A DNA stretch of 64,000 nucleotides from Singulisphaera sp. GP187 (GCF_900129635.1 NZ_FSRB01000001.1:5793501-5857500); one strand, 5' to 3'; counted from the stretch's first letter, positions 51,976-61,456 are shown. The notes: generated by a model from the sequence alone, not told the origin. Program-made: numbers and translations.

Positions 51976-54822
51976 ATGAAACGCGGCATCCTGTCCCTCA
52001 TGCTCGCGGCGTCGGCCGCTTTGGCGTCGGCCGGCTCCCCGGCGCGCGGCGATGACCGCACGCCCCAGATTCCGCAGCTTAAGGTGGATAAGTACACGCT
52101 GCCCAACGGTTTGGAGGTCATCCTCCACGAAGATCACACCACGCCGGTCGTGGGAGTGAACCTCTGGTACAAGGTCGGCTCGAAGAATGAGAAGGCGGGG
52201 CGGACCGGGTTCGCTCACCTGTTCGAGCACCTGATGTTCCAGGGGTCGAAGAACCACGACAACGAATACTTCGGGCCGATCGAGAAGGTGGGCGCCCAGA
52301 TCAATGGCAGCACCAGCACCGACCGGACCAACTACTACGAGAATGTCCCGAGCAACGCCCTCGAACTCGCCCTCTGGCTCGAGGCCGATCGCATGGGCTT
52401 CCTCCTGCCGGCCCTGACCCAGGCGAAGCTCGACAACCAGCGCGACGTGGTCAAGAACGAGCGGCGGCAGCGGTATGACAACGTGCCTTACGGTCAGACG
52501 GCCGAGACCCTGCTCGAGGCGCTTTACCCACCCGACCATCCCTATTACCACAGCGTGATCGGTTCGATGGCCGACCTCTCGGCGGCCAGCCTCGACGACG
52601 TCTCGAACTTCTTCCGCACCTACTACAGCCCGAACAACGCCAGCCTCTGCATCGCAGGGGATTTCGACCCGGCCGAGACCAAGCGGCTGGTCGCCAAATA
52701 CTTCGGCCCCCTGCCCCGCGGCCCCGAGGTCGCCAAGCTCAAGCCGAACGTTCCCGTCCTGTCCGCGCCTAAGCACATCGAAATGACCGACCATGTCTCG
52801 CTTCCGCGCGTGGAACTCGTCTGGCCGACCGGCCAGCGGGGTGACGCCGACGAGCAGGCGCTCGATGTCCTCGCGTTGGTCCTCGGTGGGATCGACAAGG
52901 AGAACCGGCTCTTCCGCGCCTTGATGTACGATCGCCAACTCGCCGCGCACGTCGAGGCGGGGCACCCGGCGAGTGCCCTGGCCGGCGAGTTCACCGTCAC
53001 GATCTACGCCCAGCGCGGCCAGTCGCTCGACAACCTGGTCAAGCTCGCCGACGCCGAGATCGAACGGCTTAAAAAAGACGGCCCGACCCTCGCCGAAGTC
53101 ATCAAGGCGCAGAACACCCAGGAGAGCCAGCTTGTGGTCGGCCTTCAGGCCGCGGGTCGCAAGGCCGACTTCCTCAACAACTACAACGTCGAGTTCGGCG
53201 ATCCGCTGGCCTACAAGGCCGAGATGGTCCGGCTCTTCAAGGTGACACCCGAAGATGTGAAGCGGGTGGCCAATCAGTACCTCACGGCCAATCGGATCCG
53301 GCTCGACGTCAACCCCGGCGACCCGACGCCTCGCAAGGCCGAGGCGGAGGTCGATCGCTCGAAGCAGACGCCGGCGGAGAGTCCGAAGATCGCCGAGGTC
53401 AAGGACGAGTTCGACCGCACCAAGATGCCCGAGGTCGGCCCGACCCCCAAGTACACCCCCCCGCCGGTCACGCGGCGAACCCTGTCCAACGGCCTGGAAG
53501 TGCTCATCGCCGAGCGGCACGAGCTGCCGATCCTGACCCTCAACCTGGTGGTCAAGGGGGGCGAGGCCCTCGTACCCGACGGGAAGGAAGGACTCGCCTC
53601 GCTGACCGCCGATCTCCTGACCGAGGGGACGACAACGCGGAACTCGCTCGAGCTCGCCGGAGCCCTCTCCGAGATCGGCGCCTCGATCGATGCCAGCGGC
53701 AAGCTCGAATCGAGCTCGCTGTCATTGACCACCTTGACCAAGCACACCGACCGCGGACTCGACCTTTACACCGACGTGCTCCTGAACCCGTCGTTCCCCG
53801 AGAAGGAGCTGAACCGGCTCCGGATTCAGCGCCTGGCCATGCTCAAGGCGCGGCTCGACAGTGCCGAGGGAATCTCCGGCGTCGTCTTCCCTCGCCTGCT
53901 CTACGGCCTGGAGCATCCCTACGGCCGCCCCGATCTCGGCACGCCCAAAACGATCAACTCACTCAAGCGTGAGGATGTCGTTGCGTTCCACAAGGCCTTG
54001 TTCTTGCCGAATAATGCCAGCCTGATCGTGGTGGGCGACACGACGCCCGACGCCATCACGGCCGCGCTCGAGAAGGCGATCAAGGACTGGAAGCCCGGCG
54101 AAGCGCCCAAGCGGGATTTGCCGACGCCTCCGTCCTCGAAGAAGCCCTTGACGATCTTTCTGGTCGATAAGCCGGCCGCTGCGCAGTCGGTCTTGGCCGT
54201 CGGCCAGGTTGGCCTCCCCCGGTCCACCCCCGACTACTTCCCGCTCACCCTCATGAACGCGGTTCTCGGTGGCCAGTTCTCGAGCCGGATCAACCTGAAC
54301 CTTCGCGAGGACAAGGGGTACAGCTACGGAGCACGGTCGCACTTCGCCTTTCGGATCGGTCCCGGGCCGTTCGAGGCCGGCGGCTCGGTTCAGACCGCGG
54401 TGACCAAGGAGGCGCTGATCGAGCTGGTCAAGGAGCTGAACGACATCACGGGGCCCCGCCCGGTCACCGACACGGAGCTCACCTTCGCCAAGGACCGGAT
54501 CATCAAGGGTTTCCCGAACAAGTTTGAGACGACGTTCGGCGTGGCCGGGACGATGGCCGACCTGGTGCTCTACAACCTGCCGGCGGACTACTTCTCGACC
54601 TACCAGTCCAAGATCGACGCCGTGGACAAGGCCGAGGTGGCACGGGTCGCCAAGACCCATCTCGACCCCGACCACATGGTGATCCTGGTCGTCGGCGACC
54701 GCTCGAAGATCGAGGCGGGGCTCAAGTCGCTCCCCTACGCCAAAGTGATCAACGTCCTCGACCCCGAGGGGAATCCGCTTCCCCCCGCCGCGACGCAAGG
54801 GGCCGAGGAAGGGGCGAAGTAA
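51976..54822 (+). CDS. Secreted M16-family zinc metalloprotease with two homologous halves
   Basis: The 948-residue product starts at ATG 51976 with signal peptide MKRGILSLMLAASAALASAG. The N-terminal half has the inverted zinc motif HLFEH (His81, Glu84, His85; GRTGFAHLFEHLMFQGSKNH) and the distal Glu region of VVKNERRQRYDNVPYGQTAE. The C-terminal half (from about residue 490, TRRTLSNGLEVLIAERHELP) lacks an HxxEH motif, reading GKEGLASLTADLLTEGTTTR, as is normal for the inactive half of M16 proteins. Both halves keep the R-Y type strand near the end (LREDKGYSYGARSHFAFRIG). The enzyme cuts short unstructured peptides in the periplasm. It ends at a strong terminator. Confidence 0.93.
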   Translation: MKRGILSLMLAASAALASAGSPARGDDRTPQIPQLKVDKYTLPNGLEVILHEDHTTPVVGVNLWYKVGSKNEKAGRTGFAHLFEHLMFQGSKNHDNEYFGPIEKVGAQINGSTSTDRTNYYENVPSNALELALWLEADRMGFLLPALTQAKLDNQRDVVKNERRQRYDNVPYGQTAETLLEALYPPDHPYYHSVIGSMADLSAASLDDVSNFFRTYYSPNNASLCIAGDFDPAETKRLVAKYFGPLPRGPEVAKLKPNVPVLSAPKHIEMTDHVSLPRVELVWPTGQRGDADEQALDVLALVLGGIDKENRLFRALMYDRQLAAHVEAGHPASALAGEFTVTIYAQRGQSLDNLVKLADAEIERLKKDGPTLAEVIKAQNTQESQLVVGLQAAGRKADFLNNYNVEFGDPLAYKAEMVRLFKVTPEDVKRVANQYLTANRIRLDVNPGDPTPRKAEAEVDRSKQTPAESPKIAEVKDEFDRTKMPEVGPTPKYTPPPVTRRTLSNGLEVLIAERHELPILTLNLVVKGGEALVPDGKEGLASLTADLLTEGTTTRNSLELAGALSEIGASIDASGKLESSSLSLTTLTKHTDRGLDLYTDVLLNPSFPEKELNRLRIQRLAMLKARLDSAEGISGVVFPRLLYGLEHPYGRPDLGTPKTINSLKREDVVAFHKALFLPNNASLIVVGDTTPDAITAALEKAIKDWKPGEAPKRDLPTPPSSKKPLTIFLVDKPAAAQSVLAVGQVGLPRSTPDYFPLTLMNAVLGGQFSSRINLNLREDKGYSYGARSHFAFRIGPGPFEAGGSVQTAVTKEALIELVKELNDITGPRPVTDTELTFAKDRIIKGFPNKFETTFGVAGTMADLVLYNLPADYFSTYQSKIDAVDKAEVARVAKTHLDPDHMVILVVGDRSKIEAGLKSLPYAKVINVLDPEGNPLPPAATQGAEEGAK

Positions 54823-54850
54823 GTCAGCCGGAACCCGCACGCACCAAACC

Positions 54851-54902
54851 GCGAGCCTCGGAGGGGCCGTCGTCGAACGACGACGGCCTCGCCGAGGCTC
54901 GG
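54851..54902. terminator. Bidirectional terminator between convergent genes
   Basis: The sequence cgagcctcgg ... ggccgtcgtcg pairs with cgacgacggcc ... ccgaggctcg, giving a GC-rich stem with a short bulge, followed by ggtttcgttt. It lies between the protease gene and the convergent minus-strand gene. Confidence 0.7.
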
Positions 54903-54945
54903 TTTCGTTTCAGACGCGTTGGTTGTTGAACGTTCGTTGATGAAG

Positions 54946-56271
54946 TTACTCGCCCTCGTCCTGATCCTCGTCCTCGTCCTCATCATCCCAGTTCGAGTAC
55001 TGCTTTGGCGCAGCGCCGTGGCTTTCCACGATCCCTGGGGCCTTGATCTTCACGTTGGGCGGCTCGATCTTTTCCAGTTTGACGGTGAATCTCCAGCAGT
55101 CGCCAAAGTCATACAGCAGTTCCATCGACTGTCCGGGTTCCAGCGGCAGTCTGCCGATCGAAATCTCATCAGTCCAGGGCCCCTCATCCGACTCAGGGCT
55201 GGAGACACTGACCTTCGATCCCATGGAGTCGGTGTAGGTGAACATGTACAAGTGGTCGGAGTCGAATTTCATCGCACGAAGGATCCAGCCGACCAGCTCG
55301 TCCAGAGTGGAGTCGGCCGGCATGGCGATCCGCCGCCAGAGGGTGGGGGCCAGGGACACGCGGAAAAGAAATGTGCCTTCACGCGCCTCCCGCTTTGGAA
55401 AAACGAGAGACTCTTGCCACTCCGGGAAATAGGGCTGAAACACCGACTGCCAGATCCCAAACTCGGGTTCGTCAGAGTCTTCCCCTTCAGCCTCCTCCTC
55501 TTCGGTCGCTTCGTCCTCCTCCTGCTCCTCGTCCGAGACGACATTTCCCGAGAATGGATCGACTTTGATGGCGAGCAGGGTGAAGACGGCATCGCCGAAC
55601 GGATTCGGCTTGAGGCTGGTTGGGAGCCAACGCTCACTCCCCCTCGGGGGCTGGCCGACGTTCATGAGCCCGAACAGGTCCATCAAGGCGAGCTGGTAGT
55701 AGCCTTCACTGATCCCGATCAGTTCGATAAAGCCGTTTGCCCTGGTTTCGACCTGGCGACTGTTCTCGGGAAGGAACAGCCAGGTCTGCATGCAGGATGA
55801 CAGCATTGAACCCCTGCGACGACCGTTGCTGTCCCCGACCATGATCGGCCGGCCGTACAGTAACCAGGCTTCGAGCAAGTTGAAGTATTGCTCGGTGGGA
55901 TTGAGCCGGTTCCACTGCTCGAGCATCGCCGGGTCGAGACTCAGGCGGCTCTTGGCCCCTGTCCCCTCGACGCGGCCAAGGCCGGACGCCCGCAGCAAGA
56001 GGTTCAGCCCTTGCAAGTAGGGATGCGACCGGAGTTGCGGACGCTTCAAGGTCAGGCTCAGGTCGAGGGACCGGCTCAGGTGCGGGTCCAGCTCCGGGAT
56101 GCACGCGATCGGCAGGAGATGGTATTTCCCGGCCGACTTGACCCCCTTGGTCCCCACGTAGTCGAGGATCAGCCCGAAGTCCTTCAGCACCGGTCCGGGC
56201 TGGTCGGCGGTAATGACCTGGCTTTGGAGACAGGTCTCCATCGCATGCGTCCAATCGGGTGTTTTCATCAT
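54946..56271 (-). CDS. PRiA4_ORF3-like (IS1096 TnpR-type) domain protein
   Basis: The 441-residue product starts at ATG 56271 after an aaggggg site. The N-terminal half (about 1-270) is helical, without known motif. The C-terminal part (about 300-430) matches the pRiA4b ORF-3-like fold: FLFRVSLAPTLWRRIAMPAD, STLDELVGWILRAMKFDSDH and ELLYDFGDCWRFTVKLEKIE, ending in an Asp/Glu-rich tail. The family is widespread next to mobile DNA and also in chromosomes, and its role is not established. An acidic insert (EEEQEEDEATEEEEAEGEDS) lies near residue 245. Nothing nearby suggests that it belongs to a transposon here. Confidence 0.8.
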   Translation of the reverse strand: MMKTPDWTHAMETCLQSQVITADQPGPVLKDFGLILDYVGTKGVKSAGKYHLLPIACIPELDPHLSRSLDLSLTLKRPQLRSHPYLQGLNLLLRASGLGRVEGTGAKSRLSLDPAMLEQWNRLNPTEQYFNLLEAWLLYGRPIMVGDSNGRRRGSMLSSCMQTWLFLPENSRQVETRANGFIELIGISEGYYQLALMDLFGLMNVGQPPRGSERWLPTSLKPNPFGDAVFTLLAIKVDPFSGNVVSDEEQEEDEATEEEEAEGEDSDEPEFGIWQSVFQPYFPEWQESLVFPKREAREGTFLFRVSLAPTLWRRIAMPADSTLDELVGWILRAMKFDSDHLYMFTYTDSMGSKVSVSSPESDEGPWTDEISIGRLPLEPGQSMELLYDFGDCWRFTVKLEKIEPPNVKIKAPGIVESHGAAPKQYSNWDDEDEDEDQDEGE

Positions 56272-56371
56272 CGCCCCCTTTAATCTCAGCCCGCCCACGA
56301 GAATCTACGGGTCGGCCTTGGGACTGTGTTGCCTATCGTTCCTGGAGTTTGAAGGGATCGAACCTAAACGA

Positions 56372-56404
56372 GCAAGCCCCTACCGGAGAATGGCAGGGGC
56401 TTGC
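56372..56404. terminator. Terminator after the sulfate transporter operon
   Basis: Ten bases at 56372-56381 (gcaagcccct) pair perfectly with 56395-56404 (aggggcttgc). The hairpin lies 52 bases beyond the stop of the last operon gene, in the correct place for a terminator. A T-run is not obvious on the minus strand. Confidence 0.65.
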
Positions 56405-56455
56405 GGGGAATCATCGTTTCGACTGGCGAGCGGATTTACGGAAATCGCATTCAGC

Positions 56456-57529
56456 TCAGATCACATAATTCTCCACGAATCGTTTCGACTCGTGAAACAC
56501 CTTCCAGTCCTTGGGCGAGACGTAGATATCCTCGCCGTCGGCCAGGGCCAGTTGCAGGCAGCGTTCGCGGGTGAGCTGGACGTTGAGGGTGGTGCCGTCG
56601 AGGAGCGTCAGGTCGAGCCGGACCAGGCCGCCGAGCGGGATCAGCTTGCGGATCCGGGCTGACCAGGCGGGGCGGCCGTTGCTCTGGCGGGTGATCTCGA
56701 AGTCGTGCGGGCGGACGTAGACGGCCGAATTGTCGTTGGAGTTGGCGACGTCCAGCGGGAGCGGCACCTCGTCCCCCAGCTCCATGCCGAGCACCGTCTC
56801 CGCGCGGAGCACGTTGACCGAGCCGAGGAACTCGGTCACGAACGGGCTCGCCGGGTGCTCGTAGAGCTCCTGGGGCGGGCCCATCTGCTCGACCCGGCCC
56901 TTGTTCAGGACGATGACCTGGTCGGCGACCTCGAACGCTTCCTGCTGGTCGTGGGTGACGAACAGGCTGGTGACGTGGACCTCGTCGTGGAGCCGGCGGA
57001 GCCAGGTGCGGAGCTCGTCGCGGACCTTGGCGTCAAGGGCGCCGAACGGCTCGTCGAGGAGGAGGACCTTGGGCCGGGTGGCCAGCGCCCGCGCCAGGGC
57101 GACGCGTTGCCGCTGGCCGCCCGAGAGCTGCGACGGGTAGCGGTCGGCGTGGACGAGCAACTGGACCAGCTCGAGGAGCTCCTCGACCCGGGCCTTGATC
57201 TCGCTGGCCGGCGGTCGAGGCTTCTGGACTTGCAGGCCGAACGCCACGTTCTGGCGGATGGTCATATGCCGGAACAAGGCGTAATGCTGGAAGACGAAGC
57301 CGACGCCACGCTGCTGCGTGGAGAGGGTGCTGGCGTCCTCCCCCGTGATCTCGACGTCGCCCGAGTCGGCCGGCTCGAGCCCGGCGATGATCCGCAAGAT
57401 CGTGCTCTTGCCCGAGCCCGAGGGGCCGAGCAACGCGACGAGCTCGCCGGCGGGAACCTCGAACGAGACCCCGCCCACTGCCTGGAATTTTCCGAACCGC
57501 TTCGTGAGATTTCGGACCGCGATGGCCAC
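56456..57529 (-). CDS. cysA: Sulfate/thiosulfate ABC transporter ATP-binding protein CysA
   Basis: The 357-residue product has Walker A LLGPSGSGKSTILRIIAG (about residue 33), the Q-loop in VFQHYALFRHMTI, signature QLSGGQRQRVALARAL, Walker B VLLLDEPFGALD and the His switch FVTHDQQEAFEVAD. The C-terminal regulatory (TOBE-like) domain spans about residues 240-357, with AVYVRPHDFEI, which is specific to CysA. The order sbp-cysT-cysW-cysA identifies the sulfate importer. It powers ATP-driven uptake of sulfate or thiosulfate. Confidence 0.96.
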   Translation of the reverse strand: MAIAVRNLTKRFGKFQAVGGVSFEVPAGELVALLGPSGSGKSTILRIIAGLEPADSGDVEITGEDASTLSTQQRGVGFVFQHYALFRHMTIRQNVAFGLQVQKPRPPASEIKARVEELLELVQLLVHADRYPSQLSGGQRQRVALARALATRPKVLLLDEPFGALDAKVRDELRTWLRRLHDEVHVTSLFVTHDQQEAFEVADQVIVLNKGRVEQMGPPQELYEHPASPFVTEFLGSVNVLRAETVLGMELGDEVPLPLDVANSNDNSAVYVRPHDFEITRQSNGRPAWSARIRKLIPLGGLVRLDLTLLDGTTLNVQLTRERCLQLALADGEDIYVSPKDWKVFHESKRFVENYVI

Positions 57530-57589
57530 GTCAGCGCCTCCCGCTCGGGTCCGTGGTCGGGCACCCGGTCGTCTCTGGGTCGTGGAATG

Positions 57590-58480
57590 TCATTCGGACT
57601 CCTCGCGAGCCTCGACACGCTTGCGAAACTGTTCCATGCCAATCAACATCACGAACGAGACTCCCGCCAGCAGAACGCTCGCGGCGTAGGCCCCCTCGAT
57701 GTCGAAGCTCTCGATTCCGTCGTGAACGTAGAGGGTGGCCGTCTGGGTTCGGCCGAGGATGTTCCCGGAGACCACGAGCAGGGCTCCGAACTCGCCCAGG
57801 GAGCGGGCGACGGTCAGGGTCACTCCGTAGGCCAGGCCCCAGCGGATCGACGGCAGGGTTACGCTCCAGAAGGTCCGCCACCGTCCCGCGCCCAGGGTGT
57901 ACGCCACCTCTTCCTGGTCGACCCCGAACTCGCGGAGCACCGGCACGACCTCGCGGACCACGAACGGGAGCGTGACGAAGGTCGTGGCCAGGACCATGCC
58001 CGGCAGGGCGTAGACGACCTGGATCCCCATCGGCTCGAGCCACTGGCCGATCCAGCCCTTGCCGCCATAGAGGATGATCAGCATCAGCCCGGCGACGATC
58101 GGCGAGATCGCGAACGGAAGGTCGACGATCCCGTCGGCCAGGGTCTTGCCCCAGAAGTTCTGCCGCGCCAGGACGATCGCCAGGGCGAGGCCGAACACGG
58201 TGTTGATCGCCGTGGCCAGGAGCGTGATCAGGATCGTCAGGCGGAACGCTTCCCGCGCCGAGGGGGCGGCCAAGGCGTGGAGGAAGGGGCGAAACCCGCC
58301 CGCCAGGGCGGCTCGGACCAGGGCGAGGGCGGGAACCAGCACCAGGATCGCGAACCAGGCCACCACCAGACCGATCAGGAGCCAGCGGCCCCAAGGATGG
58401 CGATTGCGTTTCAGCACGGTCGGCGGCCCGTTCTGAGTGGTCGGCTTCTCGTCAACTTCCATTTCAAGTTCAACGGCCAT
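57590..58480 (-). CDS. cysW: Sulfate ABC transporter permease CysW
   Basis: The 296-residue product starts at ATG 58480 or, less likely, at 58495. It has six membrane helices, the permease loop GEFGALLVVSGNILGRTQTA and the EAA-like segment EEVAYTLGAGRWRTFWSVTL. Motifs typical of CysW are LPFAISPIVAGLMLIILYGG and ATTFVTLPFVVREVVPVLRE. The start overlaps the end of cysT by 11 bases, so translation is coupled. Confidence 0.94.
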   Translation of the reverse strand: MAVELEMEVDEKPTTQNGPPTVLKRNRHPWGRWLLIGLVVAWFAILVLVPALALVRAALAGGFRPFLHALAAPSAREAFRLTILITLLATAINTVFGLALAIVLARQNFWGKTLADGIVDLPFAISPIVAGLMLIILYGGKGWIGQWLEPMGIQVVYALPGMVLATTFVTLPFVVREVVPVLREFGVDQEEVAYTLGAGRWRTFWSVTLPSIRWGLAYGVTLTVARSLGEFGALLVVSGNILGRTQTATLYVHDGIESFDIEGAYAASVLLAGVSFVMLIGMEQFRKRVEAREESE

Positions 58481-59300
58481 GGACGGGCCTCCCATGCCGC
58501 TGCATCCGGTTCAGGACGATCAGGATCGCGAGCGAGCTGGCGAGCAGGACGACCGAGACGACCATGGCGCCATCGCGATTGCCGCTCTCGATCTCGCCGA
58601 AGATGTACATTGGCCCCGTCTTGGTCTGGAGCGGCCGGTTGCCGGCCACCATCACCACGCTGCCGAACTCGCCCAAGGCCCGGCTGAACGCCAGCGCCGT
58701 GCCGGTCAGGATGGCCGGCCAGAGGGTCGGGAAGGTAACCCGGCGGAACGTCGTGAACGCGCCGGCGCCGAGGGTCGCCGCGGCTTCTTCCTCGGCCGGG
58801 TCCATCTCGAGGAGGACCGGCTGCACGCTCCGGATCACGAACGGGTACGAGACGAACAGCAAGGCCAGGACGATCCCCGGTTGCTGATAGATTACGCCCC
58901 AGCCGTGGCGGCCGAGGAACGAGCCCAGGACGCTCGTGGGGCCGTAGAGCGCGACCAACATCAGGCCGGTGACTACCGTCGGCACCGCGAACGGGACGTC
59001 GATCAGGGCATTCATGATCCCCTTGCCGGGGAACGAGTAGCGAACCAGGACCCAGGCGGTCGCCGTTCCCATGACCGCGTTGATGAACACCATCACCAGG
59101 GCGGTCGCGAACGTCAGTTTCAAGGCGTGCCAGGCGAACGGGTTGGTCAGCTCCTTCCAGAACGCCCCGAACCCCGGTTCCGCCGCCCGGACGCTGAGGG
59201 CCGTCAAAGGGAGGACGACCATCAGCCCGAGGTATGCGAGCGCTGTTCCGCGAAGCACGAGGTCGGATTTCGATGCACCGATCGGTGCTTGGCGGCTCAT
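58470..59300 (-). CDS. cysT: Sulfate ABC transporter permease CysT (CysU)
   Basis: The 276-residue product has six membrane helices, VPFAVPTVVTGLMLVALYGP and the EAA-like loop EEEAAATLGAGAFTTFRRVT. The motif ALGEFGSVVMVAGNRPLQTK matches the CysT family. The ATG at 59300 overlaps the sbp stop by four bases (ATGA). It forms the membrane channel together with CysW. Confidence 0.94.
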   Translation of the reverse strand: MSRQAPIGASKSDLVLRGTALAYLGLMVVLPLTALSVRAAEPGFGAFWKELTNPFAWHALKLTFATALVMVFINAVMGTATAWVLVRYSFPGKGIMNALIDVPFAVPTVVTGLMLVALYGPTSVLGSFLGRHGWGVIYQQPGIVLALLFVSYPFVIRSVQPVLLEMDPAEEEAAATLGAGAFTTFRRVTFPTLWPAILTGTALAFSRALGEFGSVVMVAGNRPLQTKTGPMYIFGEIESGNRDGAMVVSVVLLASSLAILIVLNRMQRHGRPVHGR

Positions 59301-60364
59301 TGTGCCCGGCCCTTGGATCGAGTGAAGAGCGAGTCCCAGACCCCGCCCGGGTCGTACACCTCTTTGTTGATCTTGGTCCAGCCGCCGAGTTCTTTCATGG
59401 TGAAGAGTCGAGGAGGAAGCGGTCGTCGGCCGGGGGGATCGAGCCTGGAGTCAAGCGGCCGAAATCCGTAGTCGGTCAGGATCCGCTGGGCCTCCTCGGT
59501 GCGGAGGTAGTCGAGAAAGGCAGCGGCCACCGCGCGGTTGCCGTGTTTCTTCACCGAGGTCTCCACGATCGCCGCCGGCCCCTCAATCTGGAGCGTGGCC
59601 GACGGGATCACGTAGGGGGCCGCGATCCCTTTCCGCTTGTCTTGCAGGAGCAACTCGTTCTCATAGGTGACGATTGCGTCGCCAGTGCCGCGTTCGAAGG
59701 TCGCCATGCTCTGTCGGCCCGAGCTGTCCATGTTGACGACGTTGGCTTGGACCCGGCTCAAGAGGTCGCGGGCCGCGGTCGGATCGGGCGTCTTCGGGTC
59801 ATGGAGCAACCCGGCACCGTAGATCGCGTTGATGTTCCATTTCGCGCCTCCCGACGTCTTCGGGTCGGGGTAGAGCACACCGACGCCCGGCCGCGCCAGA
59901 TCGTCCCAGTCCTCGATCTTCGCGGGATTGCCCGGGCGGACTCCGATGACGACGATGCTCCGCGTGATCAGGCCGCGTCCCGGCCCCGATTTCCAGTCTT
60001 TGTCGACCAGGCCTTCCTTGACCAGGCGATTGACGTCCCCGTCCAGGGAGAGGACGGCCACATCGGCGTCGAACCCGGAGACAATGGCCCGGCTCTGTGC
60101 CCCCGAGGCGTTGTACGACTCCTCGAACCGGACCAGCCGCCCCGTCTTCTGCTTCCAGTGCGCCGCGAACCCGGGGAGGATTTTCTCGTGGAAGGCGTCG
60201 CGGACCACCGAGTAGGCCCCGATCGTCAGGGTGTCGTCGCCGTTCCCGGCGCCCCGAACCGGGCCGCAACCGGTGGCGGCCAGCAAGACGAGGCAGAGGC
60301 CGTAGGCCCCGAGCCGCGCCGAAGTCCGCGGGCGGCCGATGATCGAGGAGGTCGCTTGTTCCAT
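59297..60364 (-). CDS. sbp: Sulfate-binding lipoprotein (Sbp/CysP type)
   Basis: The 355-residue product starts at ATG 60364 after a gaagggatca site. Its signal peptide ends in a lipobox (LVLLAATGC), so the mature protein is probably a lipoprotein on the periplasmic side. Sulfate-binding protein motifs are LTIGAYSVVRDAFHEKILPG, YNASGAQSRAIVSGFDADVA, the sulfate-contacting NPAKIEDWDDLARPGVGVLY and TSGGAKWNINAIYGAG. It is the first transporter gene of the operon, preceded by the Rrf2 regulator. Confidence 0.93.
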   Translation of the reverse strand: MEQATSSIIGRPRTSARLGAYGLCLVLLAATGCGPVRGAGNGDDTLTIGAYSVVRDAFHEKILPGFAAHWKQKTGRLVRFEESYNASGAQSRAIVSGFDADVAVLSLDGDVNRLVKEGLVDKDWKSGPGRGLITRSIVVIGVRPGNPAKIEDWDDLARPGVGVLYPDPKTSGGAKWNINAIYGAGLLHDPKTPDPTAARDLLSRVQANVVNMDSSGRQSMATFERGTGDAIVTYENELLLQDKRKGIAAPYVIPSATLQIEGPAAIVETSVKKHGNRAVAAAFLDYLRTEEAQRILTDYGFRPLDSRLDPPGRRPLPPRLFTMKELGGWTKINKEVYDPGGVWDSLFTRSKGRAQ

Positions 60365-60457
60365 TGATCCCTTCACGCGGCGGCATACGCCGATGCTATC
60401 CCGGCGTCGTTCGCACGCCCTTCCCAGAGACGCACGTCGTCTCTTTTGCTGGTGATT

Positions 60458-60907
60458 TCAGATGATCCAGTCGCCGACGTATCCCCGTTTCCGCTCGTGG
60501 TTCTCACGCACCAGATCGGCAAACGTGGTCCGATCGACGACGTCGGAGATCGCCTGGCGGACCCGGCCCCAGAACCCGAAGAAGTGGCATTCACCGTGGA
60601 AATCGCATTCCTTGTGACGCGACTGGCTGACGCAGTCGACCGGCGCGATCGGGCCGTCGACATACCTCATGATCTCGCCGACGGTCAAGTCGTCGGCGGC
60701 GCGCAACAGGCGATAGCCCCCTTCGGCCCCGCGCCGGCTCTGCACGAATCCGCCCCCTTTGAGCTGGCCCAGGATGACCTCGAGGAACCGGATCGGGATC
60801 ATCTCCCGCTCGGCGATCTCGGCGATCTTGAGCGGCTCGGAACTCGCATGTTCGGCCAGGGCGTAAATCGCTCGAACCGCATAATAACACTTCGACGAAA
60901 CACTCAT
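60458..60907 (-). CDS. Rrf2-family transcriptional regulator (cysteine/Fe-S type)
   Basis: The 149-residue product has the Rrf2 winged helix (CYYAVRAIYALAEHASSEPL, IAEIAEREMIPIRFLEVILG, QLKGGGFVQSRRGAEGGYRL) and three Cys (VDCVSQSRHKECDFHGECHF), as in IscR- and CymR-like members; such Cys often bind a [2Fe-2S] cluster. It is placed directly upstream of sbp, in the same direction, with a 93-base gap. It probably controls the sulfate uptake genes in response to sulfur supply. Its Cys spacing (C-x9-C-x4-C) is close to the IscR-type cluster pattern, so Fe-S sensing is plausible. Confidence 0.88.
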   Translation of the reverse strand: MSVSSKCYYAVRAIYALAEHASSEPLKIAEIAEREMIPIRFLEVILGQLKGGGFVQSRRGAEGGYRLLRAADDLTVGEIMRYVDGPIAPVDCVSQSRHKECDFHGECHFFGFWGRVRQAISDVVDRTTFADLVRENHERKRGYVGDWII

Positions 60908-60940
60908 CGGTGCCTACCCCGCTTAGGATTTAAGAAATCA

Positions 60941-60959
60941 TCTCTATTTCGACTAGAGA
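60941..60959. promoter_or_regulatory. Candidate Rrf2 operator upstream of the rrf2-sbp-cysTWA operon
   Basis: The motif TCTCTA-N7-TAGAGA is a perfect six-base inverted repeat, 34-52 bases upstream of the rrf2 start and inside an AT-rich promoter-like stretch. Rrf2 proteins bind short palindromes in their own promoters. It is the only such palindrome seen here. The assignment is positional. Confidence 0.5.
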
Positions 60960-61102
60960 AGTCAAGATGGAGCTTCGCGCCAGCCCACTGCGGGGCTGGC
61001 GGAGGATGGATGGCGGGCGATCTGGGAGCCAGCTTGCTGTCGTTTCGGAGAATGTCGACTTGCACGGCCCGCGATTGATTCAGGAAGGGGGGGAGGCGCG
61101 GC

Positions 61103-61456
61103 TCAGTCGGTCTCTTCCTTGATCCCCAACTCGATCACGGGGGCCGATTCTTCGACGGCAAATTCGACGATCCCCAGTTGCTCGCCGAGGCCTTTGGGCG
61201 CAAACGAGAGCAGTCCCCGGCGCTCTGCACAGGCCATACAGAGCCGTTCATCGCCGCGGAGCACGACGATCTCGCCGTCATAAACGCGATGATAGTAATC
61301 CTGGCCGGGGGCCATCATGTAACAGAATTCGCGGTCATTGCCCACTTTCTGCGCCACGCGCCAGCCGGGTTCGAGCAAGTAGAGGCGGCGCGGCGGACAC
61401 TCACCACCGTGGTCGGGGCGACTCGGTGTCTCGTTCATGGGGCGCTCTCCCGTCAT
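61103..61456 (-). CDS. Small hypothetical protein coupled to the HTTM-DCC gene
   Basis: The 117-residue product starts at ATG 61456, which overlaps the upstream stop as TGATG. It contains CPPRRLYLLEPGWRVAQKVG, DYYHRVYDGEIVVLRGDERL and the Cys pair CMACAERRG. No domain is recognised. The start could also be seven codons downstream. It is the last gene of a three-gene unit. A cytoplasmic zinc- or redox-linked helper is possible. Confidence 0.6.
   Translation of the reverse strand: MTGERPMNETPSRPDHGGECPPRRLYLLEPGWRVAQKVGNDREFCYMMAPGQDYYHRVYDGEIVVLRGDERLCMACAERRGLLSFAPKGLGEQLGIVEFAVEESAPVIELGIKEETD

Noticed and set aside
54946..56271. PRiA4_ORF3-domain gene as part of a transposon
   Set aside because: No inverted repeats, transposase or target duplication surrounds it; it lies between two ordinary terminators.
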